Of a stretch of 64,000 bases of DNA, positions 17,104 to 26,674 are shown one piece after another. The DNA is from Desulfothermus sp964427155 (GTDB lineage: Bacteria > Desulfobacterota > Desulfovibrionia > Desulfovibrionales > Desulfothermaceae). Under the pieces are notes generated by a model. That model did not search any database. It worked only from the letters and a program-made list of their open reading frames with translations, and was not told where the DNA came from. The stretch is taken from positions 1-64,000 of the forward strand of contig CAYRSC010000002.1 of the NCBI GenBank assembly GCA_964427155.1. The letters are read 5' to 3'. Positions within the stretch are counted from its first letter, which is position 1. Each line of letters begins with the position of its first letter. The position numbers and the translations under genes were made by a program.

Positions 17104-19278
17104 ATGGAAACCATATCTGGTGAGGTCCTATCCATTGTCTTTTATAGTCCTGATGAGGAATTTGTGGTGGCACGCCTCAAGAGCAGGGGAGAGCCTGTGC
17201 CTGTGACTATTGTGGGAAACCTTGGAAGGATTGCACCAGGGGTGGAGCTGACCCTCTCAGGGAATTGGCGGGTACATCCCCGTTTTGGACGCCAGTTTCA
17301 GGTGATGCACTTTACCCAGAACCTTCCAGCAACAGAGGTGGGGATAAAGAAGTATTTGAGTTCTGGTCTCATCAAGGGCATAGGGCCAGTGATTGCCGAG
17401 AGACTCCTTAAAAGATTTGGGGAGGATGTCCTTTTTGTATTGGACAGAGAGCCAGAAAGGTTGTTGGAGGTCCCAGGGATAGGGGAGAAGACCCTGGAGA
17501 AGATAAAGAATTCCTGGGAGGAACAGCGGGAGATAAGAAATATCATCCTCTTTCTCCAGGAACACGAGATAGCCCCCTCCTTTGCAGTGAAGATATTTAA
17601 GGCATATGGGAGGGAGAGTCTTAAAAGACTCAGGGAGGACCCTTATCAATTGGCCTATGATATAAGAGGGATAGGCTTTAAGACCGCGGACAAGATCGCC
17701 CTAAAGCTGGGATTCCCTGAGGATTCTCCAAAGAGGGTGGAGGCCGCGGTGATATATAGCCTCTTTAAACTCAGTGAAGGGGGCCATTTGTTTTATCCCC
17801 GTGAGAGACTCATAGAGGTGGTGACAAAGGTTTTGGAGCTGGGGAATAGGGATTTAATTGAAGATGCCCTTGCTTCTCTGCTTGAGAAGAAGAGGATCTA
17901 TATTGAATACCTGGAGGAAAGATCTATTGAGGCAGTGTATCTCAGACATTTTTATAGGTGGGAGGTGGAGATATCCTCCAGATTGGCCCATATGCTTCTA
18001 TCTTGTTCTGTATCCCAGCAGGTGAATATTCTTTCTTTGTTGGAGAAAATAGAGTCTCAATCCGGAATCAGGCTCTCTAAGGAGCAAAGGGATGCTGTGA
18101 TAGGGGCTTGTACCAATAAGGTATTTATAATTACCGGCGGACCAGGTACGGGAAAGACCACAATAATTCGTTTTATTGCTCGTCTCTTGAAGGAGATGGG
18201 GGCTACTCTGCGCCTTGCCGCCCCCACTGGTCGAGCAGCAAAAAGGCTTTCAGAGGCCACCTTTTTCCCTGCTTCCACCATCCACAGGCTTTTGGGCTTT
18301 GGCAAGGGGGGAGAATTTCAATATAATGAGGAGCGCAAGTTAAAGATAAATTGTCTTATAATAGATGAGACCTCAATGGTGGATTGTCACCTATTTTATA
18401 ATCTATTGAGGGCCCTTCCCATAAGCTCCCGTCTTATTTTGATTGGAGATGTGAATCAGCTTCCCCCTGTGGGGCCAGGCAACCTCTTAAGGGACATGAT
18501 AGAGAGTGGATGCATCCCCATGCAGAGGTTGACCACCATTTATCGTCAGGCCAAGGAGAGTATGATAGTGATTAACGCCCACAGGATAAATCAGGGGAAA
18601 TTTCCTGTTCGCAGCAAAAGACAACCACCAGAGTGTGATTTTTTCTGGGTGGAGGAAGAGGACCCTGCCAGGGTCCAGAGGGCTATCCTTCAGATGGTTT
18701 GTGATAGGATCCCCCGGGTATATGGCCTGGATCCAGTAAGGGATGTGCAGGTCCTATCTCCTATGCATCGGGGAGAGGTGGGTACAGGGGAGTTAAATAG
18801 ACTTCTTCAGGAGAGGTTAAACCCCTCTCGCCCCTCTTCTCCTGTTCTCAGGGGATTTAGAAAGGGGGATAAGGTGATTCAGCTCTCCAATAACTATGAG
18901 AAAGAGGTGTTTAATGGGGACATGGGGGTGATTGCAGAGATTGATCCAGAAGAGAGAGAGGCGATGGTGGATTTTGATGGACGTCTTGTATTATATGACA
19001 GCACTGATCTGGACGAAATAGCCCTTGCTTATTGTATAAGCATCCACAAGGCCCAGGGGAGTGAATATCCAGCAGTACTCTTTCCTGTGATGCTTCAGCA
19101 CTACATTATGCTCCAAAGAAACCTTATATACACTGCACTCACAAGGGCAAAGAGGCTGGCCATTATCTTTGGGGGAAGAAAGGCAATGGCCATTGGTTTG
19201 AGAAATGTCACCAAGGATGAGCGTTTTACCTATTTGAGGGAGAGGATTATCAGGGCATTCTCCTCTATTGGTTGTTGA
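17104..19278 (+). CDS. recD2: RecD2-type ATP-dependent DNA helicase
   Basis: 5'-3' superfamily 1B helicase found in bacteria, often without RecBC. The 724-residue protein has the long N-terminal region with two helix-hairpin-helix segments (GIGPVIAERLLKRFG, VPGIGEKTLEKI, GIGFKTADKIALKLG) that separates RecD2 from RecD. Helicase motifs: GGPGTGKT at 345-352, LIIDETSMVD, GDVNQLPPVGPG, and a C-terminal SIHKAQGSEYPAV and YTALTRAKR. It lies 3 bases after recR, suggesting joint expression of repair genes. No recB or recC is in the window. Confidence 0.94.
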   Translation: METISGEVLSIVFYSPDEEFVVARLKSRGEPVPVTIVGNLGRIAPGVELTLSGNWRVHPRFGRQFQVMHFTQNLPATEVGIKKYLSSGLIKGIGPVIAERLLKRFGEDVLFVLDREPERLLEVPGIGEKTLEKIKNSWEEQREIRNIILFLQEHEIAPSFAVKIFKAYGRESLKRLREDPYQLAYDIRGIGFKTADKIALKLGFPEDSPKRVEAAVIYSLFKLSEGGHLFYPRERLIEVVTKVLELGNRDLIEDALASLLEKKRIYIEYLEERSIEAVYLRHFYRWEVEISSRLAHMLLSCSVSQQVNILSLLEKIESQSGIRLSKEQRDAVIGACTNKVFIITGGPGTGKTTIIRFIARLLKEMGATLRLAAPTGRAAKRLSEATFFPASTIHRLLGFGKGGEFQYNEERKLKINCLIIDETSMVDCHLFYNLLRALPISSRLILIGDVNQLPPVGPGNLLRDMIESGCIPMQRLTTIYRQAKESMIVINAHRINQGKFPVRSKRQPPECDFFWVEEEDPARVQRAILQMVCDRIPRVYGLDPVRDVQVLSPMHRGEVGTGELNRLLQERLNPSRPSSPVLRGFRKGDKVIQLSNNYEKEVFNGDMGVIAEIDPEEREAMVDFDGRLVLYDSTDLDEIALAYCISIHKAQGSEYPAVLFPVMLQHYIMLQRNLIYTALTRAKRLAIIFGGRKAMAIGLRNVTKDERFTYLRERIIRAFSSIGC

Positions 19279-19303
19279 CAATAGGGAAAATGCAGATTAA
19301 TGT
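19275..19303 (+). promoter_or_regulatory. Candidate promoter for tRNA-Leu
   Basis: Perfect TTGACA at 19275-19280, 17-base spacer, then TAATGT at 19298-19303. It overlaps the recD2 stop region and would start transcription about 20 bases before the tRNA. The -10 is weak (three of six), so moderate confidence. Confidence 0.45.
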
Positions 19304-19330
19304 CCCCCCTTGAAAAGTAAGTAAATTTGT

Positions 19331-19416
19331 GCGAGAGTGGCGGAACTGGTAGACGCACTGGACTTAGGATCCAGTGGCCATTATTGGCCGTGGGAGTTCG
19401 AGTCTCCCCTCTCGCA
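19331..19416 (+). tRNA. tRNA-Leu (anticodon UAG)
   Basis: An 86-base tRNA with a long variable arm, as expected for leucine. Acceptor GCGAGAG pairs with CTCTCGC (19409-19415), with discriminator A at 19416 and no encoded CCA. The anticodon stem CTGGA/TCCAG encloses loop CTTAGGA, giving UAG. The T arm contains GTTCGAGTC. It is followed by a strong terminator, so it is transcribed alone or as the end of the recR-recD2 transcript. Confidence 0.96.
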
Positions 19417-19423
19417 TGGATTT

Positions 19424-19461
19424 AAAGACTTTTCAGAGGGGCCTCTGAAAGGTCTTTTTTT
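19424..19461 (+). terminator. Rho-independent terminator after tRNA-Leu
   Basis: AAAGACTTTTCAGAGG at 19424-19439 pairs over 16 positions (one G-U) with 19442-19457, followed by a run of T to 19461. Strong stem with a very tight loop. Confidence 0.88.
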
Positions 19462-19636
19462 ATATATGGGCGAGGTTGGGTCTGAAAGATATCTTCAGGA
19501 AGTGCATGGGAAAGAGTGAGTTGAGATGGGCGAGGGGGCAGTTGTGGTGAGTGGAAAGAGGACCCAGATGTAGAGAAATTTGAGGAAGGGTTTGTATAGG
19601 CTTAAGGAAAGAAGTTTTTAAGGAGGAGCATACATT

Positions 19637-21010
19637 ATGGAATATAAAGTGGAAGAGTTATCTCCTGTGAAGAGGAAGGTGAATGTGCAGGTTCCTGCAG
19701 AAGAGGTAAATGCTGCCATAGATGCGGCAATAATACTTTTTAAGAAGGATTTAAAACTCTCTGGGTTTAGGAAGGGAAAGGTTCCAGCCTATATTGTGGA
19801 GAGCAGGTTCAAGGATGAGATATATCGTCAGGCAGAGACAGACCTATTAAATGTCCACTTTAATGAGATACTAGGTGAGTTGAACCTAAAACTTGTCTCA
19901 GAACTGGATGTGGATACCAAGGAGTTTACTAGGGGCAGGGACTATGAGTATTCTTTTACCTTTGAAATAAGGCCAGAGATAGATCTTCCTGAGTATCATG
20001 GATTAAAGGCCAGAGAGAGAAGGGTAAAGGTAAAAGAGGAGGAGGTGGAGAGGAAGATTAATGTCTTCAGAGAGGCATTTTCCAGGCTTGAGACAGTAAA
20101 GGAAGATAGAAAACCCAAGAAGGGTGATGTGGTGGTGGTGAGTTTCAGGCTCTTTGATGGGGAGACCTTTTTAAAGGATGTTAGTAAGGACTTTTTTGAA
20201 TTTTATTATGGGATGGGAGATGCCCTGGAGGATTTTGAAAAGATAGTGGGCCGCCTTACTCCAGGAGAGGAAGGGGTAGGAGAGGTTACCTTTCCTGAAG
20301 ATTTTATAAATAAAGACATTGCAGGTAAGACCCTGCGGGCAGAGGTGGAACTGCATGCCATCAAGGAGCGGATCCTCCCAGAACTGGATGAGGAGTTTCT
20401 TGCCAAGTTTGGGCTCAACTCAGTGGAAGAGCTCAAAGATAGGATTAGACGGAGTTTGGAAGAAGAGAAGAAAGGCTTTGAGAAATCCCTGGTCCAGAAG
20501 AGGCTTTTGGACATGATACTGGAGAAGGTGGATGTGGTGCTTCCAGAGTCCATGGTAAAGAAACAGATAAAGATAATGATAGATAGGGAGGTGGAGAGAC
20601 TGGAAAGACAGGGAAAGGACCCATCTATCCTGGGAAGTAAGGAGGAGCTGGAGGAGAAGTTCCGAAAAGAGGCAGAGGAAGTGGTAAAGGCCCAGCTGGT
20701 GCTTTTAGAGATCGCAGATAGGGAGGAACTCACTGTAACCAATGAAGAGGTGGATAGAAAGATAGCCATGACTGCCATGGAGATGAGGGTTGATCCTGAG
20801 GCCCTTCGGGAGTTTTACATAAAGAATAATATGATGTTTGCCCTGCGAGATAGCATACTTGCAGACAAGGCCATGGAAAAGGTGTATGAATATGCAGAGA
20901 TAGAGTATGTGGATGAGGAGGATATGGATTCTGAGACATCTGGGGAAGAGGAGCCATCCTCCTCTGAAGAACAGGCCCAGGAATCCTCTCCTGAATCTGA
21001 TCAGAAATAG
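19637..21010 (+). CDS. tig: Trigger factor chaperone
   Basis: Ribosome-bound chaperone with prolyl isomerase domain. The 457-residue protein begins with the ribosome-binding domain (LSGFRKGKVPAYIVESRF near 38-55, the signature loop). The FKBP-type domain spans about 150-245 and the C-terminal helical arms follow. The last 30 residues are an acidic Ser/Glu-rich tail, not conserved in general. AAGGAGGAG precedes the ATG. It heads the tig-clpP-clpX-lon protein quality-control cluster, with a terminator after it. Confidence 0.95.
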   Translation: MEYKVEELSPVKRKVNVQVPAEEVNAAIDAAIILFKKDLKLSGFRKGKVPAYIVESRFKDEIYRQAETDLLNVHFNEILGELNLKLVSELDVDTKEFTRGRDYEYSFTFEIRPEIDLPEYHGLKARERRVKVKEEEVERKINVFREAFSRLETVKEDRKPKKGDVVVVSFRLFDGETFLKDVSKDFFEFYYGMGDALEDFEKIVGRLTPGEEGVGEVTFPEDFINKDIAGKTLRAEVELHAIKERILPELDEEFLAKFGLNSVEELKDRIRRSLEEEKKGFEKSLVQKRLLDMILEKVDVVLPESMVKKQIKIMIDREVERLERQGKDPSILGSKEELEEKFRKEAEEVVKAQLVLLEIADREELTVTNEEVDRKIAMTAMEMRVDPEALREFYIKNNMMFALRDSILADKAMEKVYEYAEIEYVDEEDMDSETSGEEEPSSSEEQAQESSPESDQK

Positions 21011-21051
21011 TCCTTTTATTCTCATAAGGCTTTTCTAATTACGGTCTTTTG

Positions 21052-21080
21052 AAAGGTGGGAGGTCATACCTCCCCCTTTT
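21052..21080 (+). terminator. Likely terminator after tig
   Basis: AAAGGTGGGAGG (21052-21063), five-base loop TCATA, CCTCCCCCTTTT (21069-21080): a GC-rich stem with one mismatch and one G-T pair, ending in a short T run. It is probably partial, allowing some read-through into clpP. Confidence 0.7.
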
Positions 21081-21081
21081 C

Positions 21082-21113
21082 TTGTGTTGACTTCTGTCTC
21101 CATCTCATAATAG
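21082..21113 (+). promoter_or_regulatory. Candidate promoter for clpP-clpX-lon
   Basis: Between the tig terminator and clpP there are two overlapping options: TTGTGT (21082-21087) with CATAAT (21106-21111) at 18 bases, or TTGACT (21087-21092) with TAATAG (21108-21113) at 15 bases. Neither is ideal. Position and the preceding terminator make a promoter here likely. Confidence 0.35.
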
Positions 21114-21157
21114 AGAGGGTATATTGAAAAAGGGGATAAAAAAGAAGAGGTGTGTAT

Positions 21158-21742
21158 ATGAATATTCCAATCGTAATAGAGACCACAGGAAGGGGTGAGA
21201 GGGCATACGATATCTATTCTCGTCTCTTAAAGGACAGGATAGTCCTGCTGGGTACACCTATAGACGACTATGTATCCAATCTTATATGTGCTCAGCTTTT
21301 GTTCCTGGAATCTGAGGACCCTGAAAAGGAGATAAATTTTTACATAAATTCCCCCGGCGGCTCTGTCACTGCTGGTCTGGCTATTTATGATACCATGCAA
21401 TACATATCTGCTCCTGTTGCCACCTTGTGTCTGGGACAGGCGGCAAGCATGGCCGCAGTGCTCCTGGCTGCTGGAGAACCTGGGATGAGATATGCCCTCC
21501 CCCACAGTCGGATATTACTTCATCAGCCCATGGGCGGTTTCCAGGGACAGGCCACGGACATTGACATACAGGCCAGAGAAATTATTAGATTAAAAGAGAT
21601 GCTAAACCAGATATTGGCCCATCATACGGGAAATGATATAAAGCGTATTGAGAAGGATACGGAGAGAGATTACTTTATGGGGCCACAAGAGGCAAAGGAA
21701 TACGGAGTAATAGACAAGATATTAACCAAAAGAGGCGATTAG
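21158..21742 (+). CDS. clpP: ATP-dependent Clp protease proteolytic subunit
   Basis: Serine protease that forms the 14-mer degradation chamber for ClpX. 194 residues from ATG 21158, which has AGAGG 7 bases upstream; a GTG two codons earlier is possible but less well spaced. The catalytic triad is visible: Ser97 in GQAASMAA, His122 in RILLHQP, and Asp171 in ERDYFM. INSPGGSV at 64-71 is the family oxyanion region. clpX follows 30 bases later. Confidence 0.97.
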   Translation: MNIPIVIETTGRGERAYDIYSRLLKDRIVLLGTPIDDYVSNLICAQLLFLESEDPEKEINFYINSPGGSVTAGLAIYDTMQYISAPVATLCLGQAASMAAVLLAAGEPGMRYALPHSRILLHQPMGGFQGQATDIDIQAREIIRLKEMLNQILAHHTGNDIKRIEKDTERDYFMGPQEAKEYGVIDKILTKRGD

Positions 21743-21772
21743 GCAATAATCGCGGGAGATGGTGTATTATAT

Positions 21773-23026
21773 ATGGCAAAGAAAGGCTTGGAGACCACTA
21801 AACTCACATGTTCTTTCTGTGGAAAGAGTCAGGACGAGGTACAACGGCTCATTGCAGGGCCAGATGTCTTTATATGTGATGAATGTGTAGCCCTGTGTAA
21901 TGAGATATTGACTCAGGACAGGATAAGCGAAGAGGTAGAGGAGGGGGGCCTTATCCCCCCACAGGAGATAAAACGGATATTAGATGAATATGTGGTGGGA
22001 CAGGAGGATGCCAAAAAGACGCTTTCAGTGGCAGTGTATAATCACTACAAGCGAATATATTATCAGGACTCTCTATCCTCTAAGAGGGATGTGCAGTTAG
22101 ACAAAAGCAATATCCTTCTCCTGGGACCCACGGGCACAGGCAAGACCCTCCTGGCCCAGACCCTGGCCAGGATATTAAATGTGCCTTTTGTGATAGCAGA
22201 TGCCACTACCCTTACAGAGGCAGGTTATGTGGGAGAAGATGTGGAAAATATCCTTGTACAACTCCTGCAAAATGCAGAATATGACATAGAGGCGGCTTCC
22301 AGGGGGATAGTCTATATAGACGAGATAGATAAGATCTCCAAGAAGTCAGAAAGTGCCTCCATAACCAGAGATGTCTCAGGGGAAGGAGTGCAACAGGCCC
22401 TGTTAAAGATAATAGAAGGTACCCTTGCCAATATCCCTCCAAAGGGAGGGAGAAAGCACCCTCAACAGGAATATATCCGTCTGGATACCACCAATATTCT
22501 CTTTATAATGGGAGGGGCCTTTATTGGACTGGAGAAGATAATAGAGCGTCGTTTAAAAGGCAAGACAATGGGATTTGGGGCGGAGTTTTCCTTTAAAAAA
22601 GAGATGAAGATAGGGGAGATACTCAGGGAGTGTCAGCCAGATGATCTCATAAAATTTGGATTGATCCCAGAGTTTGTAGGAAGGGTGCCGGTTATAGCGG
22701 CCCTGGACGAGTTGGGAGAAGAGGACCTGGTGAGGATACTTACAGAGCCCAAAAATGCCTTGGTAAAACAGTATCAAAAGCTGTTTGAACTGGAGGGGGT
22801 AACCCTCACCTTTACCCGCAATGCCATCAGGGCCATTGCCCGAAAGGCTATGGAGAGAAACACTGGAGCAAGGGGTCTGAGGAACATAATGGAATCTATC
22901 ATGCTGGATATTATGTATAAACTCCCCTCCATAAAGGGTGTAAAAGAGTGTGTAATAAATTCAGGTGTTATTGAGAGGGGAAAGGAGCCTTTGTTGTTTT
23001 TTGATAAAGAAGTGAGGACTGCCTAA
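21773..23026 (+). CDS. clpX: ATP-dependent Clp protease ATP-binding subunit ClpX
   Basis: AAA+ unfoldase partner of ClpP. N-terminal zinc-binding domain with Cys13, Cys16, Cys35 and Cys38; Walker A GPTGTGKT at 118-125; GYVGEDVE pore-loop region; Walker B YIDEIDKI; sensor VGRVPV. The 417-residue length is standard. The ClpP-binding loop near IGLEK is present. The ribosome site GGGAG is about 12 bases from the ATG, rather far. Confidence 0.97.
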   Translation: MAKKGLETTKLTCSFCGKSQDEVQRLIAGPDVFICDECVALCNEILTQDRISEEVEEGGLIPPQEIKRILDEYVVGQEDAKKTLSVAVYNHYKRIYYQDSLSSKRDVQLDKSNILLLGPTGTGKTLLAQTLARILNVPFVIADATTLTEAGYVGEDVENILVQLLQNAEYDIEAASRGIVYIDEIDKISKKSESASITRDVSGEGVQQALLKIIEGTLANIPPKGGRKHPQQEYIRLDTTNILFIMGGAFIGLEKIIERRLKGKTMGFGAEFSFKKEMKIGEILRECQPDDLIKFGLIPEFVGRVPVIAALDELGEEDLVRILTEPKNALVKQYQKLFELEGVTLTFTRNAIRAIARKAMERNTGARGLRNIMESIMLDIMYKLPSIKGVKECVINSGVIERGKEPLLFFDKEVRTA

Positions 23027-23049
23027 ACTTAGGTTATGTGGGGGATGTG

Positions 23050-25500
23050 ATGAAGGAGATACTCTATGATCTGGATAAGGAGATAAGATTTCAGCAGATG
23101 CCTCTTATGACTTTGAGGGAGGTAGTGGTATTTCCCTCGGCCATTGTGCCCCTATATGTGGGGAGGAAGTCCTCTATAAATGCGGTGGAAAAGTCATTGG
23201 AGTTGTATGATAAGCTTATCTTTCTGGTCACTCAGAAGAATCCCGAGATAGAGATACCTGAGCGCAAGGATATATATGACGTAGGGGTGGTATGCAAGAT
23301 CTTACAGCTCCTGAGGCTCCCTGATGGGACCATAAAGGTGCTTTTTGAGGGGATAAAGCGGGCAAGATGGTCAGCCAATGAACCGCTTTTTGATAAAGAG
23401 GGGACCTTTCCCATTGTGGATATAGAGCTGATAGAGGATATGGAAGAGGAGGGCCTTGAGGTGGATGCCCTTCTCCATCTGACCAGGGAGACCCTTCAGA
23501 AGTTTGCCAGGTCCACCAGGCGCATTTCCGGAGAGGCGCTTAAGATATTGCTCCAGATCTCTTCGCCAGGAAAATTGGCAGATAGCATTGTTCCCCACCT
23601 GCGGGCAGGGTTTGAGAAGAAGCAGGAGATACTGGAGGAGAGGGATCCCGTCAAGAGACTGGAGCAGGTATATGCCCTCCTTATGAGTGAGATAGAATAT
23701 TCAGAGATTGAGAGCAAGATAAATGAAAGGGTTAAGCAGCAGATAGAGACCAATCAAAAGAACTATTATTTGAGTGAACAGCTAAAGGCCATTCATAAGG
23801 AAATGGGGCTGGAACAGGACCCCTATGAGGAGGTGGAAAATCTCCTTTCCTCCCTGGAGGAAAAGGAGATGCCCGAGGAGGCAAAGGAGAAGGCCAGGGC
23901 GGAGATAAAGAAGTTGAGGCAGATTCCCCCCTCTTCTGCAGAATATACAGTGGTGAGAAACTATGTGGACTGTATTTTGGATCTGCCGTGGAACAGGCTT
24001 AAACAGACTTCTCTGGATATAGAACAGGCCTCCAAGATACTGGATGAAGACCATTATGGTCTGGAAAAGCCTAAGGAGAGGATCCTGGAGTATCTGGCGG
24101 TCCAGAAGCTGGTGGAGAAGGTAAAGGGGCCCATTCTCTGTTTTGTTGGTCCCCCTGGGGTGGGAAAGACATCACTTGCTCGTTCCATTGCCCGGGCCAT
24201 GGATAGGGATTTTATCCGTATATCCCTTGGAGGGGTGAGGGATGAGGCGGAGATTAGGGGCCACAGAAGGACCTATGTGGGGGCCCTGCCTGGTAAGATA
24301 ATCCTTTCTCTTAGAAAAAAGGAGTATAATAACCCTGTTATCTGTCTGGATGAAGTGGATAAGATGAGTACAGACTTCAGGGGAGATCCATCGGCGGCCC
24401 TCCTTGAGGTCCTGGACCCGGAACAGAACTATGCCTTTAATGACCACTACCTGGACCTCAACTATGACCTCTCCAATATATTCTTTATCACTACAGCCAA
24501 TACCCTCCAGACCATCCCGTGGGCCTTGAGAGACAGGATGGAGATAATCCATCTTCCAGGATACTTAGAGGATGAGAAGCTAAAGATAGGCAAGTATTTT
24601 CTTATCCCCAAACAATTGAAGAGGCATGGGCTGGAAGGGGCCAATGTGCAGATATCTGATGGGGCGGTCATAGAGATAATCAGGAGATATACCAGGGAGG
24701 CAGGGGTAAGGAACCTGGAGAGGGAGATTGCCTCGGTGTGTAGAAAGGTGGCCAAGAAATTGGTAGAGGGAAAGGACCTGAAGAAGAGGATAGTGGTTAC
24801 CAAGACCTCGGTGGGCTCATATCTTGGAGTCCCCCGGTTTAGACATGGAGAAAAAGAGGAAAGGGCACAGGTGGGCCTTGCCACTGGCCTGGCATGGACA
24901 GAGATGGGTGGAGAGCTTTTGATGATAGAGGTGGCCATTATGCATGGGAGTGGAAAGATAGAGGTCACTGGAAAGATAGGAGAGGTGATGCAGGAGTCTG
25001 CAAAGGCCGCCCTATCATATGTGCGTTCTCGCTCTGAGTTATTTGGGCTAAAACCAGATTTTTATAAGGATGTGGATATCCACATCCATGTACCTGAGGG
25101 GGCCACCCCCAAAGACGGTCCCTCTGCAGGTATTACCATGGCCACTGCCCTTGTTTCAGCGCTGTTGAATGTGCCCGTAAATAATAATGTGGCCATGACA
25201 GGAGAGATTACCCTAAGGGGTCGCGTCCTCCCCATTGGAGGTCTTAGGGAAAAGCTCCTGGCGGCACATCGGGGCCTGGTTTCAAAGGTGATAATCCCCA
25301 AGGAGAATCATAAGGACCTTAAAGAGGTCCCCCAGACCATATTAAAGGACCTCCAGATAGTTGAGGTGGACCACATGGACGAGGTCCTTCCCCTTGCCCT
25401 TGTGGATATAAAACCAGCTGACCTCTTTCATAGAGATCCAGAGATCTTACCCCTGGCCTATAAGTTGAGAAAAGAGGTCTCCCCTCAACAGGCCCAATAA
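23050..25500 (+). CDS. lon: ATP-dependent protease Lon
   Basis: Soluble AAA+ serine protease that removes misfolded and regulatory proteins. LON N-domain over about 15-205 (MPLMTLREVVVFPSAIVPLYVGR); Walker A GPPGVGKT at 367-374; the protease dyad Ser692 in DGPSAGIT and Lys735 in LREKLLAA, spaced 43 residues as in E. coli. I use ATG 23050 with GGGGGA upstream; GTG codons at 23038 and 23047 are alternative starts adding one to four residues. It ends only 3 bases from a convergent gene. Confidence 0.96.
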   Translation: MKEILYDLDKEIRFQQMPLMTLREVVVFPSAIVPLYVGRKSSINAVEKSLELYDKLIFLVTQKNPEIEIPERKDIYDVGVVCKILQLLRLPDGTIKVLFEGIKRARWSANEPLFDKEGTFPIVDIELIEDMEEEGLEVDALLHLTRETLQKFARSTRRISGEALKILLQISSPGKLADSIVPHLRAGFEKKQEILEERDPVKRLEQVYALLMSEIEYSEIESKINERVKQQIETNQKNYYLSEQLKAIHKEMGLEQDPYEEVENLLSSLEEKEMPEEAKEKARAEIKKLRQIPPSSAEYTVVRNYVDCILDLPWNRLKQTSLDIEQASKILDEDHYGLEKPKERILEYLAVQKLVEKVKGPILCFVGPPGVGKTSLARSIARAMDRDFIRISLGGVRDEAEIRGHRRTYVGALPGKIILSLRKKEYNNPVICLDEVDKMSTDFRGDPSAALLEVLDPEQNYAFNDHYLDLNYDLSNIFFITTANTLQTIPWALRDRMEIIHLPGYLEDEKLKIGKYFLIPKQLKRHGLEGANVQISDGAVIEIIRRYTREAGVRNLEREIASVCRKVAKKLVEGKDLKKRIVVTKTSVGSYLGVPRFRHGEKEERAQVGLATGLAWTEMGGELLMIEVAIMHGSGKIEVTGKIGEVMQESAKAALSYVRSRSELFGLKPDFYKDVDIHIHVPEGATPKDGPSAGITMATALVSALLNVPVNNNVAMTGEITLRGRVLPIGGLREKLLAAHRGLVSKVIIPKENHKDLKEVPQTILKDLQIVEVDHMDEVLPLALVDIKPADLFHRDPEILPLAYKLRKEVSPQQAQ

Positions 25501-25503
25501 GTA

Positions 25504-26049
25504 TTACTTTTGTTCAAAATATCCTGTATAAGATGCCTCGTCCAGGATGTGAGGCTCAAGGGCCTCCACAAATTCCTTGTAGGAAGGACGAGGGGGCATG
25601 TTTATTGTCTCTACATCTAGGGCGAATATCTTTGTTACATATGGATGGGGTCCTGTACCCCTGGGGGGTTGGGGTCCTCCATATCCCTTAAACCCGAAGG
25701 AGTTAATAAGTTCTGTAATGGGAAGGGTCCCCTTTCCTGAGATACCTTCAGGCAGGGTGGTAATCTGTGCAGGGATATTTATTACTGCCCAGTGTACCCA
25801 ATCTCGGGCTATAGGATGTGGGTCATACATAATGAGGGCAAAGGAGCGGGTCCCTTCAGGATAGTCTTTCCAAGAAAATTCTGGAGATATATTCTCCCCT
25901 CCAATAGAGGGCATCACGTATCTTTGGGGGATGGTGCCCCCTTGAGGATAGGATGTGGATGTAACTATCATTGCCGCCTCCCCTGAAATGGAAAAGGTTA
26001 AAAGTATTGCCAGGATTACAACTAATCCCATTCCCTTTTTGTCTCTCAC
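25504..26049 (-). CDS. Secreted YbhB/YbcL-type PEBP-family protein
   Basis: Phosphatidylethanolamine-binding-protein fold, small-molecule binding; role in bacteria poorly known. Residues 7-25 form a hydrophobic signal peptide ending SGEAA, so the mature protein is periplasmic. Family motifs: ENISPEFSWKDYP near 53-65, DPHPIARDWVHWAVINIP near 76-93, and GGPQPPRGTGPHPY near 124-137, the ligand-pocket loop. Start is GTG at 26047-26049 with GGGGGGAAG upstream; an ATG six codons later lacks spacing for a ribosome site. It is convergent with lon across 3 bases. Confidence 0.86.
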   Translation of the reverse strand: MRDKKGMGLVVILAILLTFSISGEAAMIVTSTSYPQGGTIPQRYVMPSIGGENISPEFSWKDYPEGTRSFALIMYDPHPIARDWVHWAVINIPAQITTLPEGISGKGTLPITELINSFGFKGYGGPQPPRGTGPHPYVTKIFALDVETINMPPRPSYKEFVEALEPHILDEASYTGYFEQK

Positions 26050-26050
26050 C

Positions 26051-26662
26051 TCAATCTTCCCCCCTTTTTTTCTTTAACAGCTTATAGCCAATAAAGCACA
26101 ATATGAGAAGAAAAATCAAGAGGACCTTGAGATAGAGAGAATTTATCCTGGTGAAGGCCTGTCCAAGAAAATAGCCTGCTCCATAATAGGATAGTGCCCA
26201 CAGGATACCACTTAGAAGAGAGCAAATAAAGAATAGGTCCCATCTCATTTCCATGAGACCTGCTATAAAGGGTATTACAGGACGGGTAAGGCCAATAAAT
26301 CTCCCCAGAAATACACTAATACCCCCATATTTTTCAAAGAAAATATATCCCTTTTTCATTTCTTTGGCGAATCTTTTTTCTATGAAGGAAAATATGTTGG
26401 TATTTCTTATTACCTGCGCCAGTAGAAAGCTGGAGATATCTGCTGTTATTGCCCCTATTGCCCCTACTAACATCACCATATAGATATTTAATATCCCCCT
26501 GGATGCCAGATATCCAAGGGAGACCGCAATTCCGGCCCCTGGCATGATGAGTCCAACAAAGGCAAAGGATTCCAGATAAGAGGTGAGAAATACCACCACA
26601 TAAGAGAGCCATATCTGTCTTTCTGCCACGTCTCTGAGGAAGGTTAAGATCCTCTCTTCCAT
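26051..26662 (-). CDS. DedA-family inner-membrane protein
   Basis: 203 residues with several hydrophobic segments (about 16-40, 50-80, 135-160, 175-195). The family segment RFIGLTRPVIPFIAG near 122-136 matches the conserved DedA F-x3-R-x-x-x-P motif, and the E and G residues of YLESFAFVGLIMPG lie in the first re-entrant region. DedA proteins are linked to undecaprenyl-phosphate or phospholipid flipping and to membrane-potential maintenance; which substrate applies here is unknown. It ends one base before the PEBP gene start and lies 12 bases after trmN6. Confidence 0.88.
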   Translation of the reverse strand: MEERILTFLRDVAERQIWLSYVVVFLTSYLESFAFVGLIMPGAGIAVSLGYLASRGILNIYMVMLVGAIGAITADISSFLLAQVIRNTNIFSFIEKRFAKEMKKGYIFFEKYGGISVFLGRFIGLTRPVIPFIAGLMEMRWDLFFICSLLSGILWALSYYGAGYFLGQAFTRINSLYLKVLLIFLLILCFIGYKLLKKKRGED

Positions 26663-26674
26663 TTAGGACCATCC

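Noticed and set aside
20206..20778. Minus-strand ORF of 190 codons within tig
   Set aside because: Serine-rich translation typical of the antisense of Glu/Lys-rich genes; no ribosome site and tig is certain.
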